Below, piece after piece: positions 1-5,950 of a stretch of 6,548 nt of DNA. Numbering within the stretch: position 1 is the stretch's first letter; each line of letters starts with the position of its first letter. This stretch comes from Nitrospirota bacterium (GTDB lineage Bacteria > Nitrospirota > UBA9217): contig JAJYKN010000082.1 of the NCBI GenBank assembly GCA_021788515.1, forward strand, positions 1 to 6,548. The letters run 5' to 3'. Below the pieces are notes generated by a model. That model made no database searches and was not told the origin of the DNA. It worked only from the letters and a program-made list of their open reading frames with translations. The position numbers and the translations under genes are program-made.

Positions 1-406
1 CCGGATCAAGAAGTACGGGTATATGCAGACTGTGCTGACCCATGAAGGCGGTGACGGCGTTCGCGCCGCCTTCATCAACGCTCACCGCCAGCATTTCAAA
101 GTCCTTCCCCGCGAGCTGTGGATAGAGCTTCGCAAGCAGGGGCAGTTCGTCGACGCACGGCGGGCACCAGGTGGCCCAGAAATGGACCATCACAATCTTC
201 CCCTTGAAATCGGAGAGGCTGAAAAACCGGCCGTCCGGAGCCGGGATCCGGAAATCCGGGGCCCGGTCTCCGGTCGTAATGATTTTCTTCCCTATCGGCC
301 TGTGCTTTGCCACATACCCGACGACAAAAAGGACTATCAGGAGCACCAGGATCCCCAGAAATAAAATCTGTTTTTTGCTGCTGTTCTTTGGTGCGGTGTC
401 AGCCAT
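1..406 (-). CDS. Membrane-anchored thioredoxin-like protein (TlpA/ResA type), 3' end outside the window
   Basis: Reading leftward from an ATG at 406-404 gives 135 open codons that run off the left edge, so only the N-terminal part is present. Residues 1-13 are short and basic (K7, K11, K12). About 14-33 is one hydrophobic segment, which fits a signal anchor that leaves the rest in the periplasm. A thioredoxin fold follows: the opening motif GDRAPDF at 46-52, LSDFKGK at 64-70, then HFWATWCPPC at 75-84 with the redox pair C81/C84. The loop SVDEGG at 109-114 is also typical of TlpA/ResA. Members of this family reduce or oxidise periplasmic thiols, often during cytochrome c maturation; which client this one serves cannot be seen. 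The missing part should carry the cis-proline and the C-terminal helix. A GC-rich, weak Shine-Dalgarno-like stretch (416-422) and a promoter at 438-466 support this start. Family call is firm, subtype is not. Confidence 0.9.
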   Translation of the reverse strand, partial: MADTAPKNSSKKQILFLGILVLLIVLFVVGYVAKHRPIGKKIITTGDRAPDFRIPAPDGRFFSLSDFKGKIVMVHFWATWCPPCVDELPLLAKLYPQLAGKDFEMLAVSVDEGGANAVTAFMGQHSLHIPVLLDP

Positions 407-437
407 GGTATTTCGCCCCCCGGAAAAATCGTTTGTT

Positions 438-466
438 ATTATACGGCTTCTTTCTCCCTGGAGCAA
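438..466 (-). promoter_or_regulatory. Predicted sigma70-type promoter for the thioredoxin-like gene
   Basis: On the minus strand a perfect TATAAT lies at 443-438. TTGCTC (three of six matches to TTGACA) lies at 466-461, with a 17-bp spacer. Transcription would begin near 431, giving a leader of about 25 nt before the ATG at 406. The -10 is strong and the -35 weak. The call rests on sequence alone. Confidence 0.55.
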
Positions 467-551
467 GATAAAACAGGCGCATGGGCGATGGCACCAGTCC
501 AATTCGCAGCAAGCACTTTCATGGCCGCGCTCCTGCGTATTGTGGACTGAA

Positions 552-569
552 AAACGCCGAAAGATCGGC
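552..569 (-). terminator. Possible short leftward terminator-like hairpin
   Basis: A 5-bp stem GCCGA/TCGGC (556-560 with 565-569) encloses a 4-nt loop. Read on the minus strand the stem is followed by GTTTTTC, as in a weak intrinsic terminator. It could stop antisense transcription leaving the 606-aa gene before it reaches the thioredoxin-like gene. The stem is short, so chance occurrence is quite possible. Confidence 0.25.
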
Positions 570-610
570 TGTTACTGTTTATTTATTCCTGTCTGCCGCA
601 TCTTTTTAAT

Positions 611-638
611 TTGAAAAATCAAGGCAGTTTGCTATAAT
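611..638 (+). promoter_or_regulatory. Strong predicted sigma70 promoter for the 606-aa gene and lptFG
   Basis: TTGAAA at 611-616 (four of six matches) and a perfect TATAAT at 633-638 are separated by 16 bp. A TGC extended -10 element lies directly upstream at 630-632. Transcription is predicted to start at about 645-647, which coincides with the ATG at 647, so there would be almost no 5' leader. This is the best promoter-like sequence I found in the window. Confidence 0.65.
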
Positions 639-646
639 GGACGGGT

Positions 647-2467
647 ATGATCAGCGAAATCAAACTGCACGGGAAAGCCAACGAAAAACTCGATTATTTC
701 GTTACCATTACCGGCGCGGAATTAAGCAGCAGGTACTGTTACGAGTCGCTTCCCGAGGGGGATCGTTTCTTTTCCGGGAGGAACGAGTTCATTATTTCTC
801 CGGACGGGATCAGCTACACCGGGACCGGCGGCAGCCTGTGCGAATACATGTTCGGCGTCGATCTGCCGCTGAAAGACCTCCTTCGGAAAGACGTGTCCAA
901 TCGTCTCGTGATGTACGGCGCCTTTTACGACAACACCGACAACATCAACTTCACCAACAACACCGGGGGGAAAGAATCCTTCGACCACGTGTTTCTTACC
1001 GGCAATGCTGTTTCGAATTATTACTTTTTCCTTCATGCCTCCCAGAAATCCGAAATCAAGGACATCCAGCGTGACATCCTCAGGAACATCGGCAAACAAC
1101 TGAAGCGGAGTACGACCGTCGGCGCAAATGACGACACGCGGCTTTGCCGGGAGATCTTCGAATCCCTGGGCGATCCCCGTGCGCTGGTGTTTCTTTTCCG
1201 CCTCCTCAACCGGCACAACGAAGAGTATTTCCGGGCCTTCAACAGATTTTACGCTGAGCAGAAAATGCTTACCGACGAGGCCACCGCGGTCCTGAACGAG
1301 TTGGCCAAAAACTTCAGCATTATCCCCTACCAGCAGGAGCGCATCAAAATCGACGGGATGTATAAACTGACTGAAAACAAAAAAATCGTCGATGAATACA
1401 AGGACATCCTCATCTCCGTATCGGAAAAAGGGCAGGTCAACCCGTCGGAACTGGCGAAACTTTCCCGCCTTCGGACGCTCAGCCTTCGCCTCAACATTCC
1501 GCACACGCTCTTTGATACCCTCGACGAACTCCTGCTCAAGGACATGAATATTGTCGAGGTGGAGGAACCCGACTACGTACGGGACAGCCGCGCTATCTTC
1601 GAAGGCCTGTTCCTCCAAACGGACAAGATCAAAGGGCACATTTCACAGGAGGACCTCGTAAAGCTCCTCAAAGCCAAACAGAAGTCGACTCTCGTCAGGG
1701 ACCAGGCGTTCGAAGGACTTCTCCTCGATACGGTTCGCGCCTGCGACGAACACGCCCGGGATCGAAACGATATGAGCGTTCTCGAGACCATGAGTTATAT
1801 TCTGACATATTTCGACCGGTATGACAGCACCGCGACAACGATCAGCAACCTGGCATTTATGGAGAACTCGACTCTGGGCGAAGATAGCACCCGCAGCATC
1901 TTCGGAAATAAAGAGGTCTTCGATCAGATCAGCCCCGATCTCTTCCGTGAGCTTTTTGTTGACCCGCTGCGGGACAACCGGTACCTGACCCGGTACGGCC
2001 GAAAAAAAATCGATACGCTTTTTCAGGGGCTTGCGCAGATCAAATCAGGCGATACCACCTACCGCGACCTTGCGGCCTCCATCTCCCGGGTGAACGACGA
2101 CGACAAGCTGTATACGGCGATACACCGCTACATCAAGGACCGGTTCAGGAGCATCTATGCCGAGTTGAATTCAAAGGAGGACCAGGAGATCTTCATACAG
2201 GACCTCAATCGCGAAATCCAGTCCAAGGGCATCGTTCAGGGACCGATCCCGCACAGCGTATTCGAGGAAATCATCCTGGACATCAGGAAAGAATCGTTTT
2301 ATCTCAACAATCTCCTGCCCCATATCATCGTTTCCCGGGACAACCGGGTCCGCGAAGATTTTCTGATGAACAGCGGTCTCGACCGTTTCTACGTCGAGGA
2401 GCTGGAGAAAGATTATTTTGAAATGAACAAGATCGAGAGAAACATCCTCGAAGAGATCAGGAAGTAA
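647..2467 (+). CDS. Conserved-looking large soluble protein of unknown function, coupled to lptF
   Basis: This is a 606-aa protein whose function I do not recognise. It may belong to a TIGRFAM-type uncharacterised family of about 600 residues (TIGR04442) that I associate with Geobacter-like bacteria and Nitrospirota, but that is recalled, not tested. No signal peptide or membrane segment is visible, so it is probably cytoplasmic. Residues 1 to about 120 look beta-rich, with many aromatic residues and glycines. The rest is charged and leucine-rich, mostly helical, and ends in a very acidic/basic helix. The few cysteines are scattered and form no metal-binding cluster; I see no P-loop or kinase motif. 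The start is well fixed: an in-frame TAA at 635-637 rules out an earlier one, and the next in-frame ATG is about 67 codons later. Its stop is 2 nt before lptF, which suggests translational coupling and a shared role in envelope biogenesis (inference). Confidence 0.85.
   Translation: MISEIKLHGKANEKLDYFVTITGAELSSRYCYESLPEGDRFFSGRNEFIISPDGISYTGTGGSLCEYMFGVDLPLKDLLRKDVSNRLVMYGAFYDNTDNINFTNNTGGKESFDHVFLTGNAVSNYYFFLHASQKSEIKDIQRDILRNIGKQLKRSTTVGANDDTRLCREIFESLGDPRALVFLFRLLNRHNEEYFRAFNRFYAEQKMLTDEATAVLNELAKNFSIIPYQQERIKIDGMYKLTENKKIVDEYKDILISVSEKGQVNPSELAKLSRLRTLSLRLNIPHTLFDTLDELLLKDMNIVEVEEPDYVRDSRAIFEGLFLQTDKIKGHISQEDLVKLLKAKQKSTLVRDQAFEGLLLDTVRACDEHARDRNDMSVLETMSYILTYFDRYDSTATTISNLAFMENSTLGEDSTRSIFGNKEVFDQISPDLFRELFVDPLRDNRYLTRYGRKKIDTLFQGLAQIKSGDTTYRDLAASISRVNDDDKLYTAIHRYIKDRFRSIYAELNSKEDQEIFIQDLNREIQSKGIVQGPIPHSVFEEIILDIRKESFYLNNLLPHIIVSRDNRVREDFLMNSGLDRFYVEELEKDYFEMNKIERNILEEIRK
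2459..2464 (+). promoter_or_regulatory. Ribosome binding site of lptF
   Basis: AGGAAG lies inside the last codons of the 606-aa gene. It is 5 nt before the ATG at 2470 and 8 nt before a second in-frame ATG at 2473. Either methionine could be the true start; the second has the more usual spacing. The overlap with the upstream gene supports coupled translation. Confidence 0.6.
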
Positions 2468-2469
2468 CC

Positions 2470-3654
2470 ATGATGAGGCTGAGAATCTTGGATCGCTACA
2501 TTCTCGGAGAAATGATCCCCTCGTTTTTCCTGAGCATGGCCGTGCTCCTGCTCGTTCTCTTTCTTGAGAAACTGTTCAGACTGGCCGACCTTGTCGTTTC
2601 AAAAGGCGTTCCCCTGATGTCGATCGTCAAGGTCCTGATTTTTGCCATGCCGAGCTTCCTGGTGATCACCATCCCCATGTCGCTCGTCGTCGCCTCGCTC
2701 ACCGCTTTTTCCCGGATGAGCTCGGATTCGGAGATAACCGCGATGAAGGCGTCCCGGATCAGCTTATACGGAATGATCCGTCCGGTTTTCGCCTTTGCGC
2801 TGTTTGCCTTCATCGTCACGGCCTTCACGTCGCTCATTCTGGTTCCCAGCGCCAATGTCGCGCTCAAGGTCCACCTCTTCAATATGGTAAAATCAAGCGC
2901 CATGGTAGGCATCGAACCCGGGGTTTTCGGGACCACCTTTGACGGCATGGTGATGTACATCGACAAAATGGGGCCTCACGACACCATGGAAGGCGTATTT
3001 ATTTTCGACGAGCGGTCGGCCAAGGAGCCTTACGCAATTGTGGCAAAGCAGGGCAGCCTCATCGCCGATCCAAAAACGTTGAACGTTACCCTCTCCTTGC
3101 AGGACGGTTCAATCCAACCCCGGGTGAGCGACGATCAATCGTACTCGCTCATGAGGTTCTCCACCGCACGCCTCTATCTCAACATCAGCAGTTCGTTTGC
3201 GAAAACAGGAGATACGAACATAAGCATTGAAGATATGAGCAACACAGAGCTGTTCCAGGCGATCAACAAAGCCCGGCAAACGGGAAAGCCGACGTACCCT
3301 CTTGAGACCGAACTGCACAAGCGCCTCTCAATTCCCTTTGCGTGCCTGATCTTCGGTTTGATCGGGGCGCCCCTCGGGATCAGAAAAAGCCGGTCGGGGA
3401 AGTCCGCCGGCGTCGCCATTGCACTTCTCGTATTTCTCGTTTACTATATCATCTTGGGCATGGCGGCCAACCTTGCGCAAACCGGCACCGTTTCGCCGCC
3501 GTTGTCTTTCTGGGTCCCGAATTGCATCATGGCCGTTGCTGCGGTGATATTCGTCGTAAAGAAAGCAAATGACACCAATTTCATGATCTGGAACAGGATC
3601 ACCATGATCTATTACAGGGCAAAAAACCGGCTCAAAAAGCCCGTACTGCCCTGA
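2470..3654 (+). CDS. lptF: LPS export ABC transporter permease LptF
   Basis: LptF is an inner-membrane permease subunit of LptB2FGC, which pulls lipopolysaccharide out of the inner membrane and passes it to the periplasmic bridge. The 394-aa protein has the YjgP/YjgQ layout: TM1 about 14-36, TM2 52-78, TM3 100-125, a periplasmic beta-jellyroll region at about 130-270, then TM4 288-304, TM5 313-335 and TM6 345-363. The cytoplasmic stretch after TM2, with RMSSDSE at 82-88 and AMKAS at 91-95, is the conserved coupling segment that docks on the ATPase LptB. A basic loop RKSRSGK (305-311) joins TM4 and TM5, as usual. K34 and R37 at the end of TM1 are candidates for contacting LPS phosphates, by analogy with E. 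coli LptFG. A basic tail of about 30 residues follows TM6, making it somewhat longer than E. coli LptF. It is followed by lptG after 16 nt. The F rather than G assignment rests on gene order and sequence character. Confidence 0.93.
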   Translation: MMRLRILDRYILGEMIPSFFLSMAVLLLVLFLEKLFRLADLVVSKGVPLMSIVKVLIFAMPSFLVITIPMSLVVASLTAFSRMSSDSEITAMKASRISLYGMIRPVFAFALFAFIVTAFTSLILVPSANVALKVHLFNMVKSSAMVGIEPGVFGTTFDGMVMYIDKMGPHDTMEGVFIFDERSAKEPYAIVAKQGSLIADPKTLNVTLSLQDGSIQPRVSDDQSYSLMRFSTARLYLNISSSFAKTGDTNISIEDMSNTELFQAINKARQTGKPTYPLETELHKRLSIPFACLIFGLIGAPLGIRKSRSGKSAGVAIALLVFLVYYIILGMAANLAQTGTVSPPLSFWVPNCIMAVAAVIFVVKKANDTNFMIWNRITMIYYRAKNRLKKPVLP

Positions 3655-3670
3655 TCGCGGACATCCGGCT

Positions 3671-4756
3671 ATGACACTGCTCAGCAAACATATATTCAAA
3701 GAATTCATCACCTTCGTCGGGGGTGTTTTGGTCGCCATCATCGTTGTGTATCTTTGCGTCGAATTCCTGCAGAAGGCGGACCGGCTCATCAAGTTCCATG
3801 CAACCCTTTCCCAGGTATCGCTGTATTTTCTTTACAGCATTCCCGGCATGGTCTCCTTGTCGCTGCCAATGGCGACCCTCATCGCATCACTGCTGTCGCT
3901 CGGCGGCCTGTCGCGCCACAACGAAATCATCGCCATGCGCGCAAGCGGCGTGAGCCTCGCGAAGATCGTCATGCCCGTGCTCGCCGGCGGCTTGCTGCTC
4001 TCCGTCCTGGGCTTTCTCAACAACGAGTATTTCATGCCCGTGTACAGTTCGCGCGCCAACTACATCCGCAACGTGGAGATCGAGAAAAAGCAGCAGCGAG
4101 TAATGTTTCAGCAGCACAAATTGTGGCTTCGCGGACCGGACAACAGTATTGCGAACATCGAGCTTGTTTCTCCAACCCGTACCGAAATGATAGGTCTGAA
4201 CATCTACAAACTGAACCCTGACTTCTCGGTACGGGAACGGATATGGGCCGATCGCCTCGTCTGGGAAAACGGGGCCTGGAGGCTTAAGCACAGCCGTGCG
4301 TATACTTTTGTCGACGATAAGGTGCGTTCCCGGGTGGCGGACAATGAGATTTTCAACATCGTGGAAAGCCCCAGCGACCTCGGCATGATCGTGAAGGACT
4401 CCCAGGAAATGAATTTTCAGGAGTTGTGGGACTATGTCAAAAGACTCAAAATGAGCGGTTATAAGGCGTTGTCGTACGAGGTGGACCTGTACAACAAAAT
4501 AGCGTTCCCCTTCTCCAGCCTGCTCGTGGTCATGATATCGCTCCCCTTTTCAATCCATAAGGTCCGCAGCGGCGGAGCGGGAAAAGGATTCGCCATCGCC
4601 ATAGTAATCGCGTTCTTTTACTGGATGCTCATGAGCATCGGCAGTTCCCTCGGTCGCTCGGGCGTTCTCCCTCCCATGGCTGCCGCGTGGTTCGCCAACC
4701 TTTTATTCGGCGTCGCGGCTATTATTGTGCTGTTGCGGATGCAAAAAACGATGTGA
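3671..4756 (+). CDS. lptG: LPS export ABC transporter permease LptG
   Basis: LptG is the second permease half of LptB2FGC, paired with LptF to form the LPS-binding cavity in the inner membrane. At 361 aa it matches the family's usual length. The topology is TM1 about 13-33, TM2 50-77, TM3 97-117, a periplasmic jellyroll region at about 125-255, and TM4-TM6 in 277-355. LSRHNEIIAMRASGVS (80-95) is the family's coupling segment for LptB. NKIAFPF (275-281) opens TM4 and a basic HKVRSGG loop (296-302) precedes TM5. K35 and R38 after TM1 may contact LPS phosphates, as basic residues there do in E. coli. The gene begins 16 nt after lptF with only a weak Shine-Dalgarno-like GCGGA (3657-3661), so coupling with lptF translation is likely. 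lptA, lptB and lptC are not in this window and must be encoded elsewhere. Confidence 0.95.
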   Translation: MTLLSKHIFKEFITFVGGVLVAIIVVYLCVEFLQKADRLIKFHATLSQVSLYFLYSIPGMVSLSLPMATLIASLLSLGGLSRHNEIIAMRASGVSLAKIVMPVLAGGLLLSVLGFLNNEYFMPVYSSRANYIRNVEIEKKQQRVMFQQHKLWLRGPDNSIANIELVSPTRTEMIGLNIYKLNPDFSVRERIWADRLVWENGAWRLKHSRAYTFVDDKVRSRVADNEIFNIVESPSDLGMIVKDSQEMNFQELWDYVKRLKMSGYKALSYEVDLYNKIAFPFSSLLVVMISLPFSIHKVRSGGAGKGFAIAIVIAFFYWMLMSIGSSLGRSGVLPPMAAAWFANLLFGVAAIIVLLRMQKTM

Positions 4757-4761
4757 GTTCC

Positions 4762-4783
4762 TGCCCGGTCCAGACGCCCGGCA
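4762..4783 (+). terminator. Imperfect hairpin just after lptG, possible weak terminator or mRNA end structure
   Basis: Starting 6 nt after the lptG stop, TGCC and GGCA pair as the outer stem. An inner stem (two G-C pairs and a G-T wobble) follows across a C-C mismatch, with a 6-nt loop. No T-run follows, so it is not a standard intrinsic terminator and may only stabilise or attenuate the transcript. It sits in the 89-base gap between lptG and the 119-aa gene, in which I find no convincing promoter. Confidence 0.25.
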
Positions 4784-4845
4784 TTGGATTCCCTGCGTCA
4801 GCGTGTCAACAAACGAGATGAATCTTACTTGGGACGTCGGATACG

Positions 4846-5205
4846 ATGAATAAAATATTTTTTTCACAGCGCATACTTGATTTACTTATCGACGAAGGCA
4901 GAATTAAACTCGAAAAGAACACCCTCACACTCCTGGCCAACGATCATCCTTCCTTTGAACTGGAGCCTGCCTATCGGTTCATCAGAACGGCCGACGGCGC
5001 TCCTGACCCGCACAACCTCGTGGGGCAGATCAAGTATGACCGGGAGATCAAGGCGATGCATGCGGAAGTCTATCTCGACTCCGTCTTGTACCGCGACATT
5101 GCTTACGAAGCGGAGCAGGGGTTCATCGGCGAAAAGAAGGAGCTTCTGGATAAGCTTTCGGACACGGACATTCTCGCCCGGTTTCTGCTGGAAAACCTGT
5201 TGTAA
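4846..5205 (+). CDS. Small soluble protein of unknown function (119 aa)
   Basis: I do not recognise a named family. The protein is short and charged, without cysteines, signal peptide or membrane segment. Features that look like a conserved folded domain are an N-terminal helix (about 7-17), the strand pair IKLEKNTLTLL (20-30), the motif PAYRFIRTADGAPDPHNLVG (41-60), IKYDREIK (62-69), YLDSVLYRDIAYEAE (76-90) and a C-terminal helix (about 96-118). Codon choice and base composition resemble the flanking genes, and the frame is clean from ATG to TAA. The ATG at 4846 has only a weak upstream CGGA, and 89 bases separate it from lptG. The next gene, an HEXXH membrane protein, starts 3 nt after its stop, so the two are probably co-translated and may work together. 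Real gene likely; function unknown. Confidence 0.8.
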   Translation: MNKIFFSQRILDLLIDEGRIKLEKNTLTLLANDHPSFELEPAYRFIRTADGAPDPHNLVGQIKYDREIKAMHAEVYLDSVLYRDIAYEAEQGFIGEKKELLDKLSDTDILARFLLENLL

Positions 5206-5208
5206 TCT

Positions 5209-5907
5209 ATGATAAAGAAGATAACAAAAATAGGACTCGGACTGGCCCTGGTCCCCTTCTGCCTGGGTTTTCTCTGGCAACTGTTCTCGACGATTTTTTC
5301 TTTGTCCTACCGCCCCAATACGCCCTACTATTTTGCCGCGGGAGTGATCTCCTATCTGACCGTGCATGTTTTGTTCAAAAAACCGATTCTCACCTATGTG
5401 TTCGGACATGAGCTTACGCACGCCTTCTTTACCCTGCTCTTTGGGGGATCGGTCAAGTCCTTTCATGCCAGCGATCGGGGGGGCCGGGTTGTCGTGACAA
5501 AGTCAAATTTTATCATTACGCTTGCACCCTATTTCTTTCCGATCTATACCTTCGGCGCCTTGCTCTTCTATGGCATTGCCAGGTCTACAGGCGCTGGAAA
5601 CAACGCAATCAACACCGTCATTTTTTTTTCCGGGGCCGGCTTCACTTTTCATCTTATGCTGACGTTGATCTTTCTCCAGACCGACCAAAATGACATCAGG
5701 GAGCAGGGAGCACTGTTCTCCTATCCTCTTATTTTCCTGTTCAATATTATTTTCGCCGCGCTCCTGGTCGATATTTGCCTGGCCGAGAACATGAACTATC
5801 TCGAGTTCCTTGCAGGTGGTATAATGAAAGCGGTGAAACTGACGGAGTATGGATTTACGTCAATATTCGGGCTGATAGAAAAATCCGGAGCGGGAAACCG
5901 GCTATAA
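5209..5907 (+). CDS. Multi-span membrane protein with HEXXH motif, M50B-like putative metalloprotease
   Basis: The 232-aa protein is strongly hydrophobic, with likely membrane segments at about 10-32, 40-56, 60-78, 100-122, 134-156 and 170-190. FGHELTHAFF (65-74) supplies H67, E68 and H71 of a zinc HEXXH site lying within a membrane helix, as in site-2 (M50) proteases and the M50B-like group. A conserved-looking stretch NFIITLAPYFFPIY (100-113) follows. A later H148 and then QTDQNDIREQG (157-167) offers D159 or D162 as the third zinc ligand. M50 enzymes cut substrate proteins inside or next to the membrane; no substrate is indicated here, and there is no PDZ domain. It starts 3 nt after the 119-aa gene with no clear Shine-Dalgarno of its own, which fits coupled translation. 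Nine T bases at 5621-5629 lie within the frame. Metalloprotease-like family is likely; catalytic activity is inferred. Confidence 0.8.
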   Translation: MIKKITKIGLGLALVPFCLGFLWQLFSTIFSLSYRPNTPYYFAAGVISYLTVHVLFKKPILTYVFGHELTHAFFTLLFGGSVKSFHASDRGGRVVVTKSNFIITLAPYFFPIYTFGALLFYGIARSTGAGNNAINTVIFFSGAGFTFHLMLTLIFLQTDQNDIREQGALFSYPLIFLFNIIFAALLVDICLAENMNYLEFLAGGIMKAVKLTEYGFTSIFGLIEKSGAGNRL

Positions 5908-5932
5908 AAAAGACCGGCCCGGACGGCCCGGT
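5906..5932 (-). terminator. GC-rich hairpin with T-run on the minus strand, terminator-like
   Basis: Positions 5913-5932 fold into ACCGG/CCGGT plus two further G-C pairs across one C-C mismatch (G-G on the minus strand), with a 4-nt loop. On the minus strand the stem is followed by C and six T bases (complement of 5911-5906), the form of an intrinsic terminator for leftward transcription. No leftward gene is in view to its right, so it may block antisense transcripts. On the plus strand there is no T-run, and the stem contains a 7-nt direct repeat GGCCCGG (5916-5922, 5925-5931). Confidence 0.4.
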
Positions 5933-5937
5933 GGGTT

Positions 5938-5943
5938 GAAAGG
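5938..5943 (+). promoter_or_regulatory. Ribosome binding site of coaE
   Basis: GAAAGG ends 7 nt before the ATG at 5951, and an AGG at 5945-5947 is closer still. The site lies just downstream of the GC-rich hairpin at 5913-5932 and is not part of its stem, so it should be accessible to ribosomes. Confidence 0.5.
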
Positions 5944-5950
5944 CAGGCAT

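Noticed and set aside
23..614. Plus-strand open frames over the left end
   Set aside because: They overlie the minus-strand thioredoxin-like gene, whose WCPPC motif and anchor are clear; the plus-strand products look like translated noise.
637..1074. Plus-strand open frame starting at the ATG inside the -10 region
   Set aside because: It overlaps the 606-aa frame, its ATG lies within the -10 element so would not be transcribed from that promoter, and the product is an arginine-rich out-of-frame translation.
722..1639. Long open frame of 305 codons on the minus strand opposite the 606-aa gene
   Set aside because: It is a shadow of the plus-strand gene: the translation has no recognisable domain, no ribosome binding site or promoter, and the opposite strand carries a longer, better-behaved protein coupled to lptF.
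2002..2009. Run of eight A bases in the 606-aa gene
   Set aside because: It encodes lysines in a clean frame (RKKI); a programmed slip would give no recognisable extension, and nothing else marks it as a recoding site.
2173..2180. Perfect internal Shine-Dalgarno-like AAAGGAGG in the 606-aa gene
   Set aside because: No ATG, GTG or TTG follows at a suitable distance with a supportable frame; it simply encodes SKEDQE.
4757..4845. Search for a separate promoter ahead of the 119-aa gene
   Set aside because: TTGGAT at 4785-4790 has no acceptable -10 at 16-18 bp, and no other pair fits, so I do not claim a promoter there.
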